From Limisphaerales bacterium (GTDB taxonomy: Bacteria; Verrucomicrobiota; Verrucomicrobiia; Limisphaerales; UBA11358), in NCBI GenBank assembly GCA_003455565.1, contig DMQW01000173.1, forward strand, positions 1 to 16,926: 16,926 bases of DNA, in the 5' to 3' direction. Below the pieces are notes generated by a model, which made no database searches, was not told the DNA's origin, and saw only the letters and a program-made list of their open reading frames with translations. This document shows, in pieces, positions 6,962 through 13,950 of the stretch (position 1 is the stretch's first letter; the number at the start of each line of letters is the position of its first letter). Made by a program: the position numbers and the translations under genes.

Positions 6962-7173
6962 CCACCTACGTTTACGAAATCATTCCGGCGAAGGCCGACG
7001 AAAAGCTCCGCTACGTTGAAATTAAACAAGGTATGAAGGACGCGCCGCTCACGAAGCATCCTGAAACCGGCGAAGCCATCCGCCGCGTCATTTTCGGTGG
7101 CTACGGTGCCTTGAGCAAAGGAAGCGACAACGGATCCAGTTCCGGATGCGGCCCGAGCTGTGGCTGCCATTAA
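6958..7173 (+). CDS. Small FmdB-like protein without zinc-ribbon cysteines, with CGPSCGCH tail
   Basis: This 71-residue protein starts inside the arsA stop (ATGA), so it is translationally coupled. The body follows the pattern I recall for FmdB-type zinc-ribbon regulators: TYxY at the start, then QGMKDAPLTKHPETGEAIRR, then a glycine turn and LSKGS. The positions that would be the two zinc CxxC knuckles are IIPAK and HPETG here, so all four ligands are missing. The tail SSSGCGPSCGCH instead places C64, C68, C70 and H71 at the very end. This CxxxCGCH matches the N-terminal motif of the membrane protein at 3721-4401. A soft-metal or As(III) binding role linked to ArsA is plausible but unproven. 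The FmdB relationship is from memory of the family pattern. Confidence 0.7.
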   Translation: MTTYVYEIIPAKADEKLRYVEIKQGMKDAPLTKHPETGEAIRRVIFGGYGALSKGSDNGSSSGCGPSCGCH

Positions 7174-7180
7174 AAGCTCT

Positions 7181-7423
7181 ATGAAACTGCAAATCCTCGG
7201 CACCGGCTGCGCCAAGTGCAACGCACTGACGATGGCCACGGAAAAAGCCGCGCAAGCGCTCGGCCTCCCATACGAACTCGAAAAAGTCTCCGACCTGAAA
7301 CAAATCATGGCGTTCGGCGTGATGACGACGCCCGCGCTGGTCGTGGACGGCAAGGTGAAGGTCAGCGGCAAAGTGCCGTCGGTGGACGAAATCAAATCCA
7401 TGCTACAGCCAACTGGCAACTAA
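7181..7423 (+). CDS. Small thioredoxin-family protein (redox-active disulfide protein type)
   Basis: This 80-residue minimal thioredoxin fold has an N-terminal MKLQILGTGCAKCNAL with the redox pair C10/C13, a cis-proline segment VMTTPALVVDG, and a final helix VPSVDEIKSML. The length and motif match the short thioredoxin family often annotated as redox-active disulfide protein 2 (TIGR00412). It lacks a signal peptide, so it should act in the cytoplasm. The ATG at 7181 gives the exact family N-terminus; an in-frame ATG at 7160 would add seven residues that overlap the previous gene. The gene follows the FmdB-like one after 7 bases. It could be the cytoplasmic donor for the CcdA-like proteins or a reductant for ArsC (inference). 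Confidence 0.88.
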   Translation: MKLQILGTGCAKCNALTMATEKAAQALGLPYELEKVSDLKQIMAFGVMTTPALVVDGKVKVSGKVPSVDEIKSMLQPTGN

Positions 7424-7441
7424 ACAAACAACAGGACTCTT

Positions 7442-7921
7442 ATGAACAAACATCCAAGATTCAGTCTGGCGATCATTCTTCTGGTCATCATCGGAACCGC
7501 GCTGGTCATTGCCCAAACCAACCGTTCCGTCACTGGCACAACGGGCGCGTGTTGTCTGCCCCTCATCAATCTGGCAACCATCGCCAGTAATGCGCCAACC
7601 GTCATCCCGGCAGCAACGCCCAAATCTAAACCACTGCCCAAGCTGCTGGATCTCGGCGCAGACAAGTGTATTCCGTGCAAAATGATGGCACCCATCCTGG
7701 AGCAATTGAAGACGGAATACGCCGGCAAGCTGGACGTGGAATTCATTGACGTGTGGAAAAATCCAGACGCCTCAAAGCCATACGGGATTCAGGTCATTCC
7801 CACGCAAATCTTTTTCGACATCACCGGCAAGGAACTGTTCCGCCACATCGGCTTCTTTTCCAAGGACGACATTCTCGCCAAGTGGAAGGAACTCGGCATC
7901 GAACTTGGCAAAAAACCATAG
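7442..7921 (+). CDS. Membrane-anchored thioredoxin-domain protein
   Basis: This 159-residue protein begins with an N-terminal hydrophobic anchor or uncleaved signal at about residues 8-25 (SLAIILLVIIGTALVIAQ). A linker follows with an extra vicinal pair C37/C38 (GACCLP). The rest is a full thioredoxin domain with active site KCIPCK (C76/C79), the strand DVEFIDVWKNP, and the cis-proline loop VIPTQIFFD (P120). The expected location is the periplasmic face of the inner membrane. In thioredoxin-CcdA systems such proteins take electrons from the CcdA-like partner; two CcdA-like genes lie nearby (4422-5123, 8494-9192). An AGGA sequence 8-9 bases before the ATG is a modest ribosome-binding site. The arsenic link comes from context only. 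Confidence 0.88.
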   Translation: MNKHPRFSLAIILLVIIGTALVIAQTNRSVTGTTGACCLPLINLATIASNAPTVIPAATPKSKPLPKLLDLGADKCIPCKMMAPILEQLKTEYAGKLDVEFIDVWKNPDASKPYGIQVIPTQIFFDITGKELFRHIGFFSKDDILAKWKELGIELGKKP

Positions 7922-7950
7922 TGCCGCAACCATGAGTTTGCTGATGCGCC

Positions 7951-8454
7951 ATGCCTAAATCATTCTCGACTCCGCCAGTCTCCGAGATCAAGACGGCTTG
8001 TCCGCGCTGCGGTCAGGAAGGCCGGAATGTTTCCGCGACAACCCTGGAATCACTGCTCCACCCGGCAGTCCGATTACGGCGGCGGTCGCTGGATGGCTTC
8101 CGCTTCTGCGCGACGCCGAAGTGCGACGCGGCGTATTTTTATCCGGCTTCTGGCGATATAATCATTTGCGCGGGAGTGCGTGTGCCAATTTTCCAAAAGG
8201 GCGCGGAGCCGGAGCGGTTGGTTTGTTATTGCTTTCAACACACGGTGGCTGAAATTCAGCGCGAAGTCAGAGCCACCGGCATTTCCCGCACCGCATACGA
8301 CATCAAAGCCAAATGCGCCCAGAGTTTGGATGATTGCGAACACACCAACCCGCAAGGTTCCTGCTGTCTCGGCAATGTTCAGCGGGTGATTCGTGAAGCC
8401 ACCGGGGACAACCAACCACCGCCATCGGAGGCGGGAGGCTGTTACTGCCATTAG
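7951..8454 (+). CDS. CopZ-type Fe-S/zinc metallochaperone domain protein
   Basis: This 167-residue, Cys-rich soluble protein resembles the N-terminal domain of the Archaeoglobus CopZ copper chaperone, commonly annotated as an iron-sulfur cluster-binding metallochaperone. Probable zinc ligands are ACPRCG (C17, C20) and FCATPKC (C53, C58). The [2Fe-2S] region is of BFD type: VCYCFQHTVAEI (C92, C94) followed by NPQGSCCLGNV (C138, C139). The heavy-metal-associated (HMA) domain found in CopZ is absent. The C-terminus instead ends in GGCYCH, like the CGCH motifs of two other proteins in this cluster. Such a protein could pair redox chemistry with soft-metal delivery. Its stop codon TAG is in the same frame as the downstream CcdA-like gene, 39 bases before that start. 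Confidence 0.82.
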   Translation: MPKSFSTPPVSEIKTACPRCGQEGRNVSATTLESLLHPAVRLRRRSLDGFRFCATPKCDAAYFYPASGDIIICAGVRVPIFQKGAEPERLVCYCFQHTVAEIQREVRATGISRTAYDIKAKCAQSLDDCEHTNPQGSCCLGNVQRVIREATGDNQPPPSEAGGCYCH

Positions 8455-8493
8455 GCGGCCGCTGCGCAACCGAAAAAGATCAAGAACATCATC

Positions 8494-9192
8494 ATGGAAC
8501 AACTCTTCACCAACCTTAACCACGCCGTGGAAGGCGCGCCGCTCATCGCGCTGGCCGCTGCCGTCGTGTGGGGCATTCTCAGCATTGTCTTAAGTCCCTG
8601 CCACCTGGCCAGCATCCCGCTGATCGTGGGGTTCATCAGCGAGCAGGGAAGCGCGACGACGAAGCGCGCGTTCTGGACTTCCACGCTGTTCGCCGTGGGC
8701 ATTCTCATCACCATCGCCGCGATTGGCGCGATCACGGCGGCGGCGGGGCGGATGCTGGGCGACGTGGGCCAATACGGAAATTATTTCGTGGCGGTGATCT
8801 TCTTCCTGGTAGGGCTGCATTTGCTGGGCGTCATTCCGATGCCGTGGTCGGGACCGGGACAGGTCGGCATGAAGCGGAAAGGTTTGCTCGCCGCGTTCGT
8901 GCTCGGTCTGGTGTTTGGCATCGCGCTCGGCCCCTGCACGTTTGCCTACATGGCCCCGATGCTGGGCGTCACGTTCAAGCTGGCCAAGACCGCGCCGCTT
9001 TACGGGGTGTCGCTGCTGCTGGCCTATGGCGTGGGACACTGCGCGGTGATTGTGGCAGCGGGCACGTCCACGGAACTCGTCCAGCGTTTCCTCAATTGGA
9101 ACGAGCAATCCAAAGGCTTGACTATGGTCAAAGTCATCTGCGGTGTCCTTGTTATCCTTGGCGGCGTGTGGCTCATCTATACCGCACCATGA
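8494..9192 (+). CDS. CcdA/DsbD-like membrane protein (second, divergent copy)
   Basis: This 232-residue polytopic membrane protein has the two CcdA cysteine sites in their usual setting. The first is LSPCHLASIPLIVGF (C36), the second ALGPCTFAYMAPML (C148). A further C183 lies in a membrane segment (GVGHCAVIV). It is closer to canonical CcdA than the copy at 4422-5123, which has SACCTLP in place of SPC. The predicted role is to carry reducing equivalents from cytoplasmic thioredoxin to the periplasm, with the membrane-anchored thioredoxin two genes upstream as a likely partner. The stop overlaps the start of the membrane-fusion protein (ATGA), tying the redox genes to the ABC exporter. The start at ATG 8494 has a weak AAGA-type site upstream. 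Confidence 0.9.
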   Translation: MEQLFTNLNHAVEGAPLIALAAAVVWGILSIVLSPCHLASIPLIVGFISEQGSATTKRAFWTSTLFAVGILITIAAIGAITAAAGRMLGDVGQYGNYFVAVIFFLVGLHLLGVIPMPWSGPGQVGMKRKGLLAAFVLGLVFGIALGPCTFAYMAPMLGVTFKLAKTAPLYGVSLLLAYGVGHCAVIVAAGTSTELVQRFLNWNEQSKGLTMVKVICGVLVILGGVWLIYTAP

Positions 9193-10358
9193 AACAACCA
9201 ACTATGAAACGCATTTCTTTTCGCAAACTTCTGCCGTGGCTGATCGTGGCCGCAATCGTCGCTTTTGCCGTCTATCGCCTCAAGTTCAGTCCGACGCCAG
9301 CGACGGCCCACACCATCGCAACGGGAGAAGTTCGCGGCGAAGTCATGGGCACGGGCACATTGGAGGCACGCGTCAAAACCACCATCAGCCCGCGCATTCA
9401 GGAGCGGCTGGCCGAAGTGCTCGTGGATCAGGGTGACTCCGTGAAGTCCGGTCAATTACTCGCCCGCCTCGATGACGCGGAGACCAAGCAGCAAGTGGCC
9501 ATCGCTGACGCCACACTCATTGCCGCCCGCGCCACGGTCGAGCGCGTGCGTTCAGACGAAGCCACCGCACAAGCGGTGCTCAAGCAGGCGCAGCAAGATC
9601 ACCAGCGTTCCATTGATTTGCTGGCGGCGAAAATCAGTTCGCAGGCCGACTTCGACAAAACCGCCGAGGCGCTGCACGTCGCCGAAGCCGATTTGAAGCG
9701 CGCTCAATCTGCTATTCTGGAGGCCGAGAGTCAGGTGGTCACCGCCGAAAAGACTTTGCTTTATCAAAAAGAGCATCTCGCATTCACCGAGATGCGCAGT
9801 CCCTACGACGGATTGGTCACGCGCCGCGACCGCGACCCCGGCGGGATAGTCGTGCCAGGCGCGTCCATCCTGCAAGTTGTCGCCACGAATGAAATCTGGG
9901 TGTCCGCCTGGGTGGACGAAACCGCGATGACAGGTTTGCAAGCGGGCCAGCCGGCGCGCGTCGTCTTTCGCTCGGAACCCGCGAAGAGTTGCGCTGGTGA
10001 AGTCGCGCGACTTGGCCACGAAGCTGACCGCGAGACGCGGGAGTTCGTCGTTGATGTGCGAGTGAAGGAATTACCGGAGAACTGGACGATTGGCCAGCGC
10101 GCCGAGGTGTTCATTGAGACCGGACATAAATCCGGCGTGCTGTTGCTGCCTCCGCAATTCATTCGCTGGCGCGAAGGTAAAGCTGGCGTGTTCGTCAACG
10201 ACCACGGTCACGCCCGCTGGCGCGGCGTAACGCTGGGCTTGCGCGGATTGCAGAACGTGGAAGTGACACGGGGGCTTTCCGCTGGCGAACAAATCGTCCG
10301 GCCCGTCGAAGGCCAAAAACAACCGCTCACTGACGGTCAACGCATCAAAGCGAAATGA
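9189..10358 (+). CDS. Periplasmic adaptor (membrane-fusion/HlyD family) subunit of an ABC exporter
   Basis: This 389-residue protein has an N-terminal membrane anchor at about residues 14-31 (LLPWLIVAAIVAFAVYRL). A lipoyl half follows (LAEVLVDQGDSVKSGQLLARLD), then a long alpha-helical hairpin rich in A, E, K and Q at about 95-195. The second lipoyl half (MRSPYDGLVTRRDRDPGGIV), a beta-barrel and a membrane-proximal domain complete it. This is the MacA/DevB-type adaptor that links an inner-membrane ABC pump to an outer-membrane channel. No TolC-like channel is in the window, so one from elsewhere would be needed. The ATG at 9189 overlaps the previous stop; a second ATG lies at 9204. The next gene overlaps by ATGA. 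Substrate unknown; the arsenic link is contextual. Confidence 0.92.
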   Translation: MKQPTMKRISFRKLLPWLIVAAIVAFAVYRLKFSPTPATAHTIATGEVRGEVMGTGTLEARVKTTISPRIQERLAEVLVDQGDSVKSGQLLARLDDAETKQQVAIADATLIAARATVERVRSDEATAQAVLKQAQQDHQRSIDLLAAKISSQADFDKTAEALHVAEADLKRAQSAILEAESQVVTAEKTLLYQKEHLAFTEMRSPYDGLVTRRDRDPGGIVVPGASILQVVATNEIWVSAWVDETAMTGLQAGQPARVVFRSEPAKSCAGEVARLGHEADRETREFVVDVRVKELPENWTIGQRAEVFIETGHKSGVLLLPPQFIRWREGKAGVFVNDHGHARWRGVTLGLRGLQNVEVTRGLSAGEQIVRPVEGQKQPLTDGQRIKAK

Positions 10359-11566
10359 ACCTCGCTGTCCGCGATATTCGCCACAATGTAGGTCGGTTCG
10401 CTCTTACGACCGTGGGCATCGGCCTGCTGCTGATGATTGTCATGGGCATGGGCGGTATCTATCGCGGCCTGATCTATGAAGCGACGCTGCTCGTGGATCA
10501 AGTCGGCGCGGATCTGTGGGTTGTGCAAGGCAGCACGCGCGGGCCGTTCGCTGAAGTTTCCCGCCTTCCCGCCAACCTCGAAGACCGCGTCCGGGCCGTG
10601 CCTGGCGTGGCCGGGGCGCGGCGTTTTGTTTCGCATACGATTCAGCGCGAGCATCGCGGTCAGCCACTGCGCATGGTGGTGCAAGGACTCTCGTGGCCCG
10701 AGGACAAAGGCGATTGGGTGACGCTGATTGCCGGTCGCCCGTTGCGTCAGGCACACTACGAAATGATTGCCGACCGCTCGCTCGGCTTGCCGCTCGGCGA
10801 GAAACTCAAGCTGGGCAAGGACGTTTACGAAGTAGTCGGTCTGACGCGCGGCATGGTGGGCACGGGCGGCGACGGCTTGTGTTTTTTTACGGTGAGCGAT
10901 GCGGAGGCCATTCAGTTTGATGTGCCGGGCGAAGCCACGCGCCTCGAACGCGCCGCGCGCCTTGCCCGCCTCGAAAGCCAGGACCTTGGCCGCGTGACGC
11001 CACTCTTGTCCGAGCGAGTCCTCGGCCCGGCCAGCGGCCTGCCCGCGCTCGCGTTGCCGCAAGTCAGCGCCGTGTTGGTGACATTGCGCGACGGCGCGGA
11101 TTCGGCGCGCGTGACTTCGACGCTGGCGACCTGGCCCGACGTAACGGTCTATTCCACGCAACAGCAGAATGACCTGCTGCTCTCCGGCATGGTGGACAAG
11201 TCGCGCCGGCAGATCGGTCTGTTCCGGGTGCTGCTCATCATCATTTCCACCATCATCATGGCGCTGATTCTCTACACGCTCACGCTCGACAAGATTCACG
11301 ACATCGCCCTGCTGAAACTCATCGGCGCGCGCAATGGCGTCATCATCGGATTGATTCTCCAGCAGGCCCTGCTCATGGGCGCGCTCGGTTACGGCCTCGC
11401 ATGGTGGCTGGGGCAATTCGCCTTTCCGCGCTTCCCGCGCCTCGTGGTTATTGAGACGCCCGACTTGCTGATGCTGGGCGGAATCGTGCTGGCGATTTCT
11501 GTGCTGGCCAGCCTGCTCGGCATTTGGAAGGCGATGAGTGTCGAGCCGAACAAGGTTTTGTCTTGA
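10355..11566 (+). CDS. FtsX/MacB-type ABC transporter permease
   Basis: This 403-residue protein has the four-helix topology of the ABC3 (FtsX) permease class. One helix sits near the N-terminus (about 14-35). A large extracytoplasmic domain then begins with VDQVGADLWVVQGS. Three helices complete the C-terminal part (LLIIISTIIMALILYTL; VIIGLILQQALLMGALGYGLA; LMLGGIVLAISVLASLLGIW). Between the second and third helices is the ALLKLIGARNG coupling segment typical of DevC/MacB permeases that contacts the ATPase. MacB and its relatives are mechanotransmitters that drive export from the periplasm through an adaptor and outer-membrane channel. The ATG overlaps the adaptor stop, and its own stop overlaps the ATPase start, so all three subunits should be made together. 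Confidence 0.9.
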   Translation: MNLAVRDIRHNVGRFALTTVGIGLLLMIVMGMGGIYRGLIYEATLLVDQVGADLWVVQGSTRGPFAEVSRLPANLEDRVRAVPGVAGARRFVSHTIQREHRGQPLRMVVQGLSWPEDKGDWVTLIAGRPLRQAHYEMIADRSLGLPLGEKLKLGKDVYEVVGLTRGMVGTGGDGLCFFTVSDAEAIQFDVPGEATRLERAARLARLESQDLGRVTPLLSERVLGPASGLPALALPQVSAVLVTLRDGADSARVTSTLATWPDVTVYSTQQQNDLLLSGMVDKSRRQIGLFRVLLIIISTIIMALILYTLTLDKIHDIALLKLIGARNGVIIGLILQQALLMGALGYGLAWWLGQFAFPRFPRLVVIETPDLLMLGGIVLAISVLASLLGIWKAMSVEPNKVLS

Positions 11567-12309
11567 TGAATCCGAACGATTCCAACACGCCCGCCATCGT
11601 GGCCGAAAACCTCACCAAGGTCTATGGTAGCGGCAACACCGAGGTCGTGGCCATGCGCGACGTCTCGCTGCGCGTGGCGCGTGGTGAAGTCATCGCGCTG
11701 CTAGGCCCGAGTGGCGCGGGCAAGTCCACGCTGCTCACAGCCATCGGCCTCATCAATCCGCCCACGGCTGGCCGCATTCACATTGGCGGTGAATTAGTCA
11801 TGGACGCCGATCAAGCCAAGGTTGACTTGCGCGAATTCCGCCGCCGCCATCTCGGTTTTGTTTTCCAAAAGGCGAACCTGATTCCGTTCCTCAGCGCCAT
11901 CGAAAATGTGCAAGTGGCGCTGGAGATCAACGACACTCCGCCCCGCGCTGCGCACAAACGCGCGATGGAACTGCTCGATTACCTTGGCGTTGCCGACCGC
12001 GCCAACAATCTCCCCGACGCCCTTTCCGGCGGCCAGCAGCAACGCGTCGCCGTGGCCCGCGCACTCGCCAACGAGCCGAGCCTGATTCTCGCCGACGAGC
12101 CCACCGCCGCGCTCGACAGCCATCGTGGACGGCAGGTGATGGAATTATTCGCCAAAGTGGCGCATGAACGCGGCGCGGCTGTCCTCGTGGTCACGCATGA
12201 CCAGCGTTCGCTCGACGTATTCGACAAGACTTACGAAATGGAAGACGGAGAACTGCGCCCCGGCCACCATCCGGCAGTGAAGCCGAACGGCAATCCACAA
12301 ACCACTTGA
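11566..12309 (+). CDS. ABC transporter ATP-binding protein (MacB/LolD/DevA class)
   Basis: This 247-residue nucleotide-binding subunit has all the motifs intact. They are Walker A GPSGAGKST (47-55), Q-loop Q101 (FVFQKANLIPFLSAIENV), signature LSGGQ (153-157), Walker B LILADE with catalytic E178, D-loop AALD, and H-loop H211. The start is the ATG at 11566, which overlaps the permease stop (TGATG); an in-frame ATG at 11524 would overlap the permease more deeply. It powers the permease and adaptor encoded directly upstream. The C-terminal tail after GELRPGHHP is short and polar. Acr3 follows after 10 bases, so the exporter appears to be embedded in the ars operon. Confidence 0.94.
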   Translation: MNPNDSNTPAIVAENLTKVYGSGNTEVVAMRDVSLRVARGEVIALLGPSGAGKSTLLTAIGLINPPTAGRIHIGGELVMDADQAKVDLREFRRRHLGFVFQKANLIPFLSAIENVQVALEINDTPPRAAHKRAMELLDYLGVADRANNLPDALSGGQQQRVAVARALANEPSLILADEPTAALDSHRGRQVMELFAKVAHERGAAVLVVTHDQRSLDVFDKTYEMEDGELRPGHHPAVKPNGNPQTT

Positions 12310-12319
12310 AACTGAATAC

Positions 12320-13396
12320 ATGAAAGACACTGTGAATCATCAATCCGCCGCACCCAAACGTCTCGCGTTCTTCGAGCGTTATCTGACTGTCTGGGTTTTC
12401 CTGTGCATGGTTGTTGGCGTGGCATTTGGCAAGTTTGCGCCGCAATTCACCGCGTCGTTGAGCAAACTGGAATTCGGCCAAGGCTCGCACGTCAACGCGC
12501 CCATCGCCGTCCTCATCTGGCTGATGATTTATCCGATGATGCTCAAGGTGGATTTCACCGCGCTCGGCGGCATCGCGCGCAAGCCGAAAGGCCTCGCCGT
12601 CACGCTGATCGTCAACTGGCTGGTGAAACCGTTCAGCATGGCGTTCCTCGGCTGGCTGTTCATGCAGCACATTTTCAGCGCGTGGATTTCGCCGGAACTG
12701 GCGAAGGAATACACTGCCGGCCTCATCATCCTTGCCGCCGCGCCCTGCACCGCGATGGTCTTCGTGTGGAGCTACCTCACCGACGGCGACCCAGTCTATA
12801 CGCTTGTGCAAGTGGCGGTGAACGATCTCATCATGCTCGTCGCCTTCGCGCCCATCGTGATGTTTTTGTGCGGCGTGGCGAACGTCGTCGTGCCGTCGAA
12901 AGTGCTTATCACGAGCGTCGTGGTGTTCATCGTCATTCCGCTGGCGGCAGGCGCGCTGACGCGAACCGTGCTGCTAAAATCGCACGGCAAGGATTGGTTC
13001 GAGAATAAATTTCTGCCGAAGTTTCAGCCCGTGACGATCTTCGCACTGCTGCTGACGCTGGTTTTGATCTTCGCATTTCAGGCGGAAAATCTGACCACGC
13101 GCTGGCTGGCTGTATTGCTGCTGGCCGTGCCGATTGTCATCCAGGTTTATTTCAATTCCACGCTCGCCTATCTGCTGATGCGGAAATTGCGTGTGCCGCA
13201 CAACGTCGCGGCACCCGGCGCGCTCATCGGCGCGAGCAATTTCTTTGAACTGGCCGTGGCCGTGGCCATCACGCTGTTCGGCGCGGGTTCCGGCGCAGCG
13301 CTGGCAACCGTCGTCGGCGTGCTGGTGGAAGTTCCCGTCATGCTGTCCGTCTGCAAAATCTGCAACCAGTCGCGCGGCTGGTATGAGCGCGCGTGA
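12320..13396 (+). CDS. acr3: Acr3-family arsenite efflux permease
   Basis: This 358-residue membrane protein has about ten hydrophobic helices. It carries the Acr3 hallmarks LIWLMIYPMMLKVDF (about 66-79), the helix-4 motif APCTAMVFVWS with C143, and the conserved SNFFELAVAVAI with E310. The cysteine and glutamate are the residues shown to matter in characterised Acr3 proteins. Acr3 exports arsenite across the inner membrane by proton exchange, alone or with ArsA. It is the only dedicated arsenite permease here, so it is the probable partner of the ArsA at 5126-6961. The gene starts 10 bases after the ABC ATPase stop and is separated from arsC by a 119-base gap that holds a large inverted repeat. 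Confidence 0.95.
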   Translation: MKDTVNHQSAAPKRLAFFERYLTVWVFLCMVVGVAFGKFAPQFTASLSKLEFGQGSHVNAPIAVLIWLMIYPMMLKVDFTALGGIARKPKGLAVTLIVNWLVKPFSMAFLGWLFMQHIFSAWISPELAKEYTAGLIILAAAPCTAMVFVWSYLTDGDPVYTLVQVAVNDLIMLVAFAPIVMFLCGVANVVVPSKVLITSVVVFIVIPLAAGALTRTVLLKSHGKDWFENKFLPKFQPVTIFALLLTLVLIFAFQAENLTTRWLAVLLLAVPIVIQVYFNSTLAYLLMRKLRVPHNVAAPGALIGASNFFELAVAVAITLFGAGSGAALATVVGVLVEVPVMLSVCKICNQSRGWYERA

Positions 13397-13407
13397 AATG
13401 AACCAAT

Positions 13408-13504
13408 GAAACATCCAACAACCAACTTCGAACATCCAACATCCAATGTTTGAAACGCGCGCCCATTGGATGTTGGGCGTTGGATGTTCGATGTTCGATG
13501 TTTC
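13408..13504. repeat. Imperfect 41-bp inverted repeat with 15-bp loop (TTGGATGTT-type palindrome)
   Basis: The left arm 13408-13448 and right arm 13464-13504 pair at 34 of 41 positions. The innermost 12 bases (CAACATCCAATG / CATTGGATGTTG) are perfect. The right arm is built from repeats of GGATGTT and CGATGTT. It fills nearly the whole acr3-arsC gap and would form a long hairpin in the mRNA. It could be a palindromic dispersed repeat of the REP/MITE kind, an mRNA-stabilising structure, or a partial terminator that lowers arsC expression. There is no T-run after it. Copy number in the genome cannot be judged from here. Confidence 0.8.
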
Positions 13505-13515
13505 CCCAATTAAAA

Positions 13516-13950
13516 ATGAAACCCACCATCTTGATTCTCTGCACCGGCAATTCCTGCCGCAGCCACCTCGGCGAAGGCTTTTTGCGCGCCGCCCTCGGCG
13601 AACTCGCGAATGTGCAAAGTGCCGGCTCGAATCCCACCGGCTACGTCCACCCGCTCGCCATCAAAGTCATGGCGGAAGCAGGCATTGATATTTCCGGCCA
13701 CCGCTCGAAGCACTTGAAAGAATTCTTGGAACAGCCCGTGACCACCGTCATCACCGTCTGCGGCAACGCCGACCAAGCCTGCCCGATTTTTCCCGGCCAA
13801 TTGAACCGCCATCACTGGCCGTTCTTTGATCCGGCGAAAGCCACCGGCAGCGAAGAAGAAATCTTGAAATGCTTCCGCAGCATCCGCGACGAAATACGCC
13901 GCGTGTTTGAAGCCTACGCCGACGGTTTGCGCGATGCCGCAAAACGGTAG
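13516..13950 (+). CDS. arsC: Thioredoxin-coupled arsenate reductase (low-molecular-weight phosphatase fold)
   Basis: This 144-residue protein has the P-loop CTGNSCR (C9, second Cys C14, R15) at its N-terminus, the general-acid loop FFDPAK (D105), and the resolving pair C82 and C89 in VCGNADQACP. This matches the C10/C82/C89 triad of the Staphylococcus pI258-type ArsC, which reduces arsenate to arsenite using thioredoxin. The thioredoxins at 7181 and 7442 are candidate donors, the first being the cytoplasmic one. The start is ATG 13516. The frame stays open upstream to 13450, but that part lies inside the inverted repeat and adds nothing ArsC-like. No ribosome-binding site is evident. An 8-bp hairpin follows directly after the stop. 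Confidence 0.94.
   Translation: MKPTILILCTGNSCRSHLGEGFLRAALGELANVQSAGSNPTGYVHPLAIKVMAEAGIDISGHRSKHLKEFLEQPVTTVITVCGNADQACPIFPGQLNRHHWPFFDPAKATGSEEEILKCFRSIRDEIRRVFEAYADGLRDAAKR

Noticed and set aside
8568..9188. Upstream extension of the adaptor frame
   Set aside because: It overlaps the second CcdA-like gene out of frame. The adaptor's membrane anchor begins right after ATG 9189.
10337..11416. 359-codon minus-strand open frame opposite the ABC permease
   Set aside because: H, Q, R and E-rich composition without motifs is typical of the antisense of a GC-rich membrane-protein gene.
13408..13504. CRISPR-like array
   Set aside because: The repeats are inverted, degenerate and without spacers of constant length. 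No cas genes are present in the window.
13450..13515. Longer arsC start inside the inverted repeat
   Set aside because: The extra 22 residues come from the repeat, and ArsC proteins begin just before the P-loop, as at 13516.
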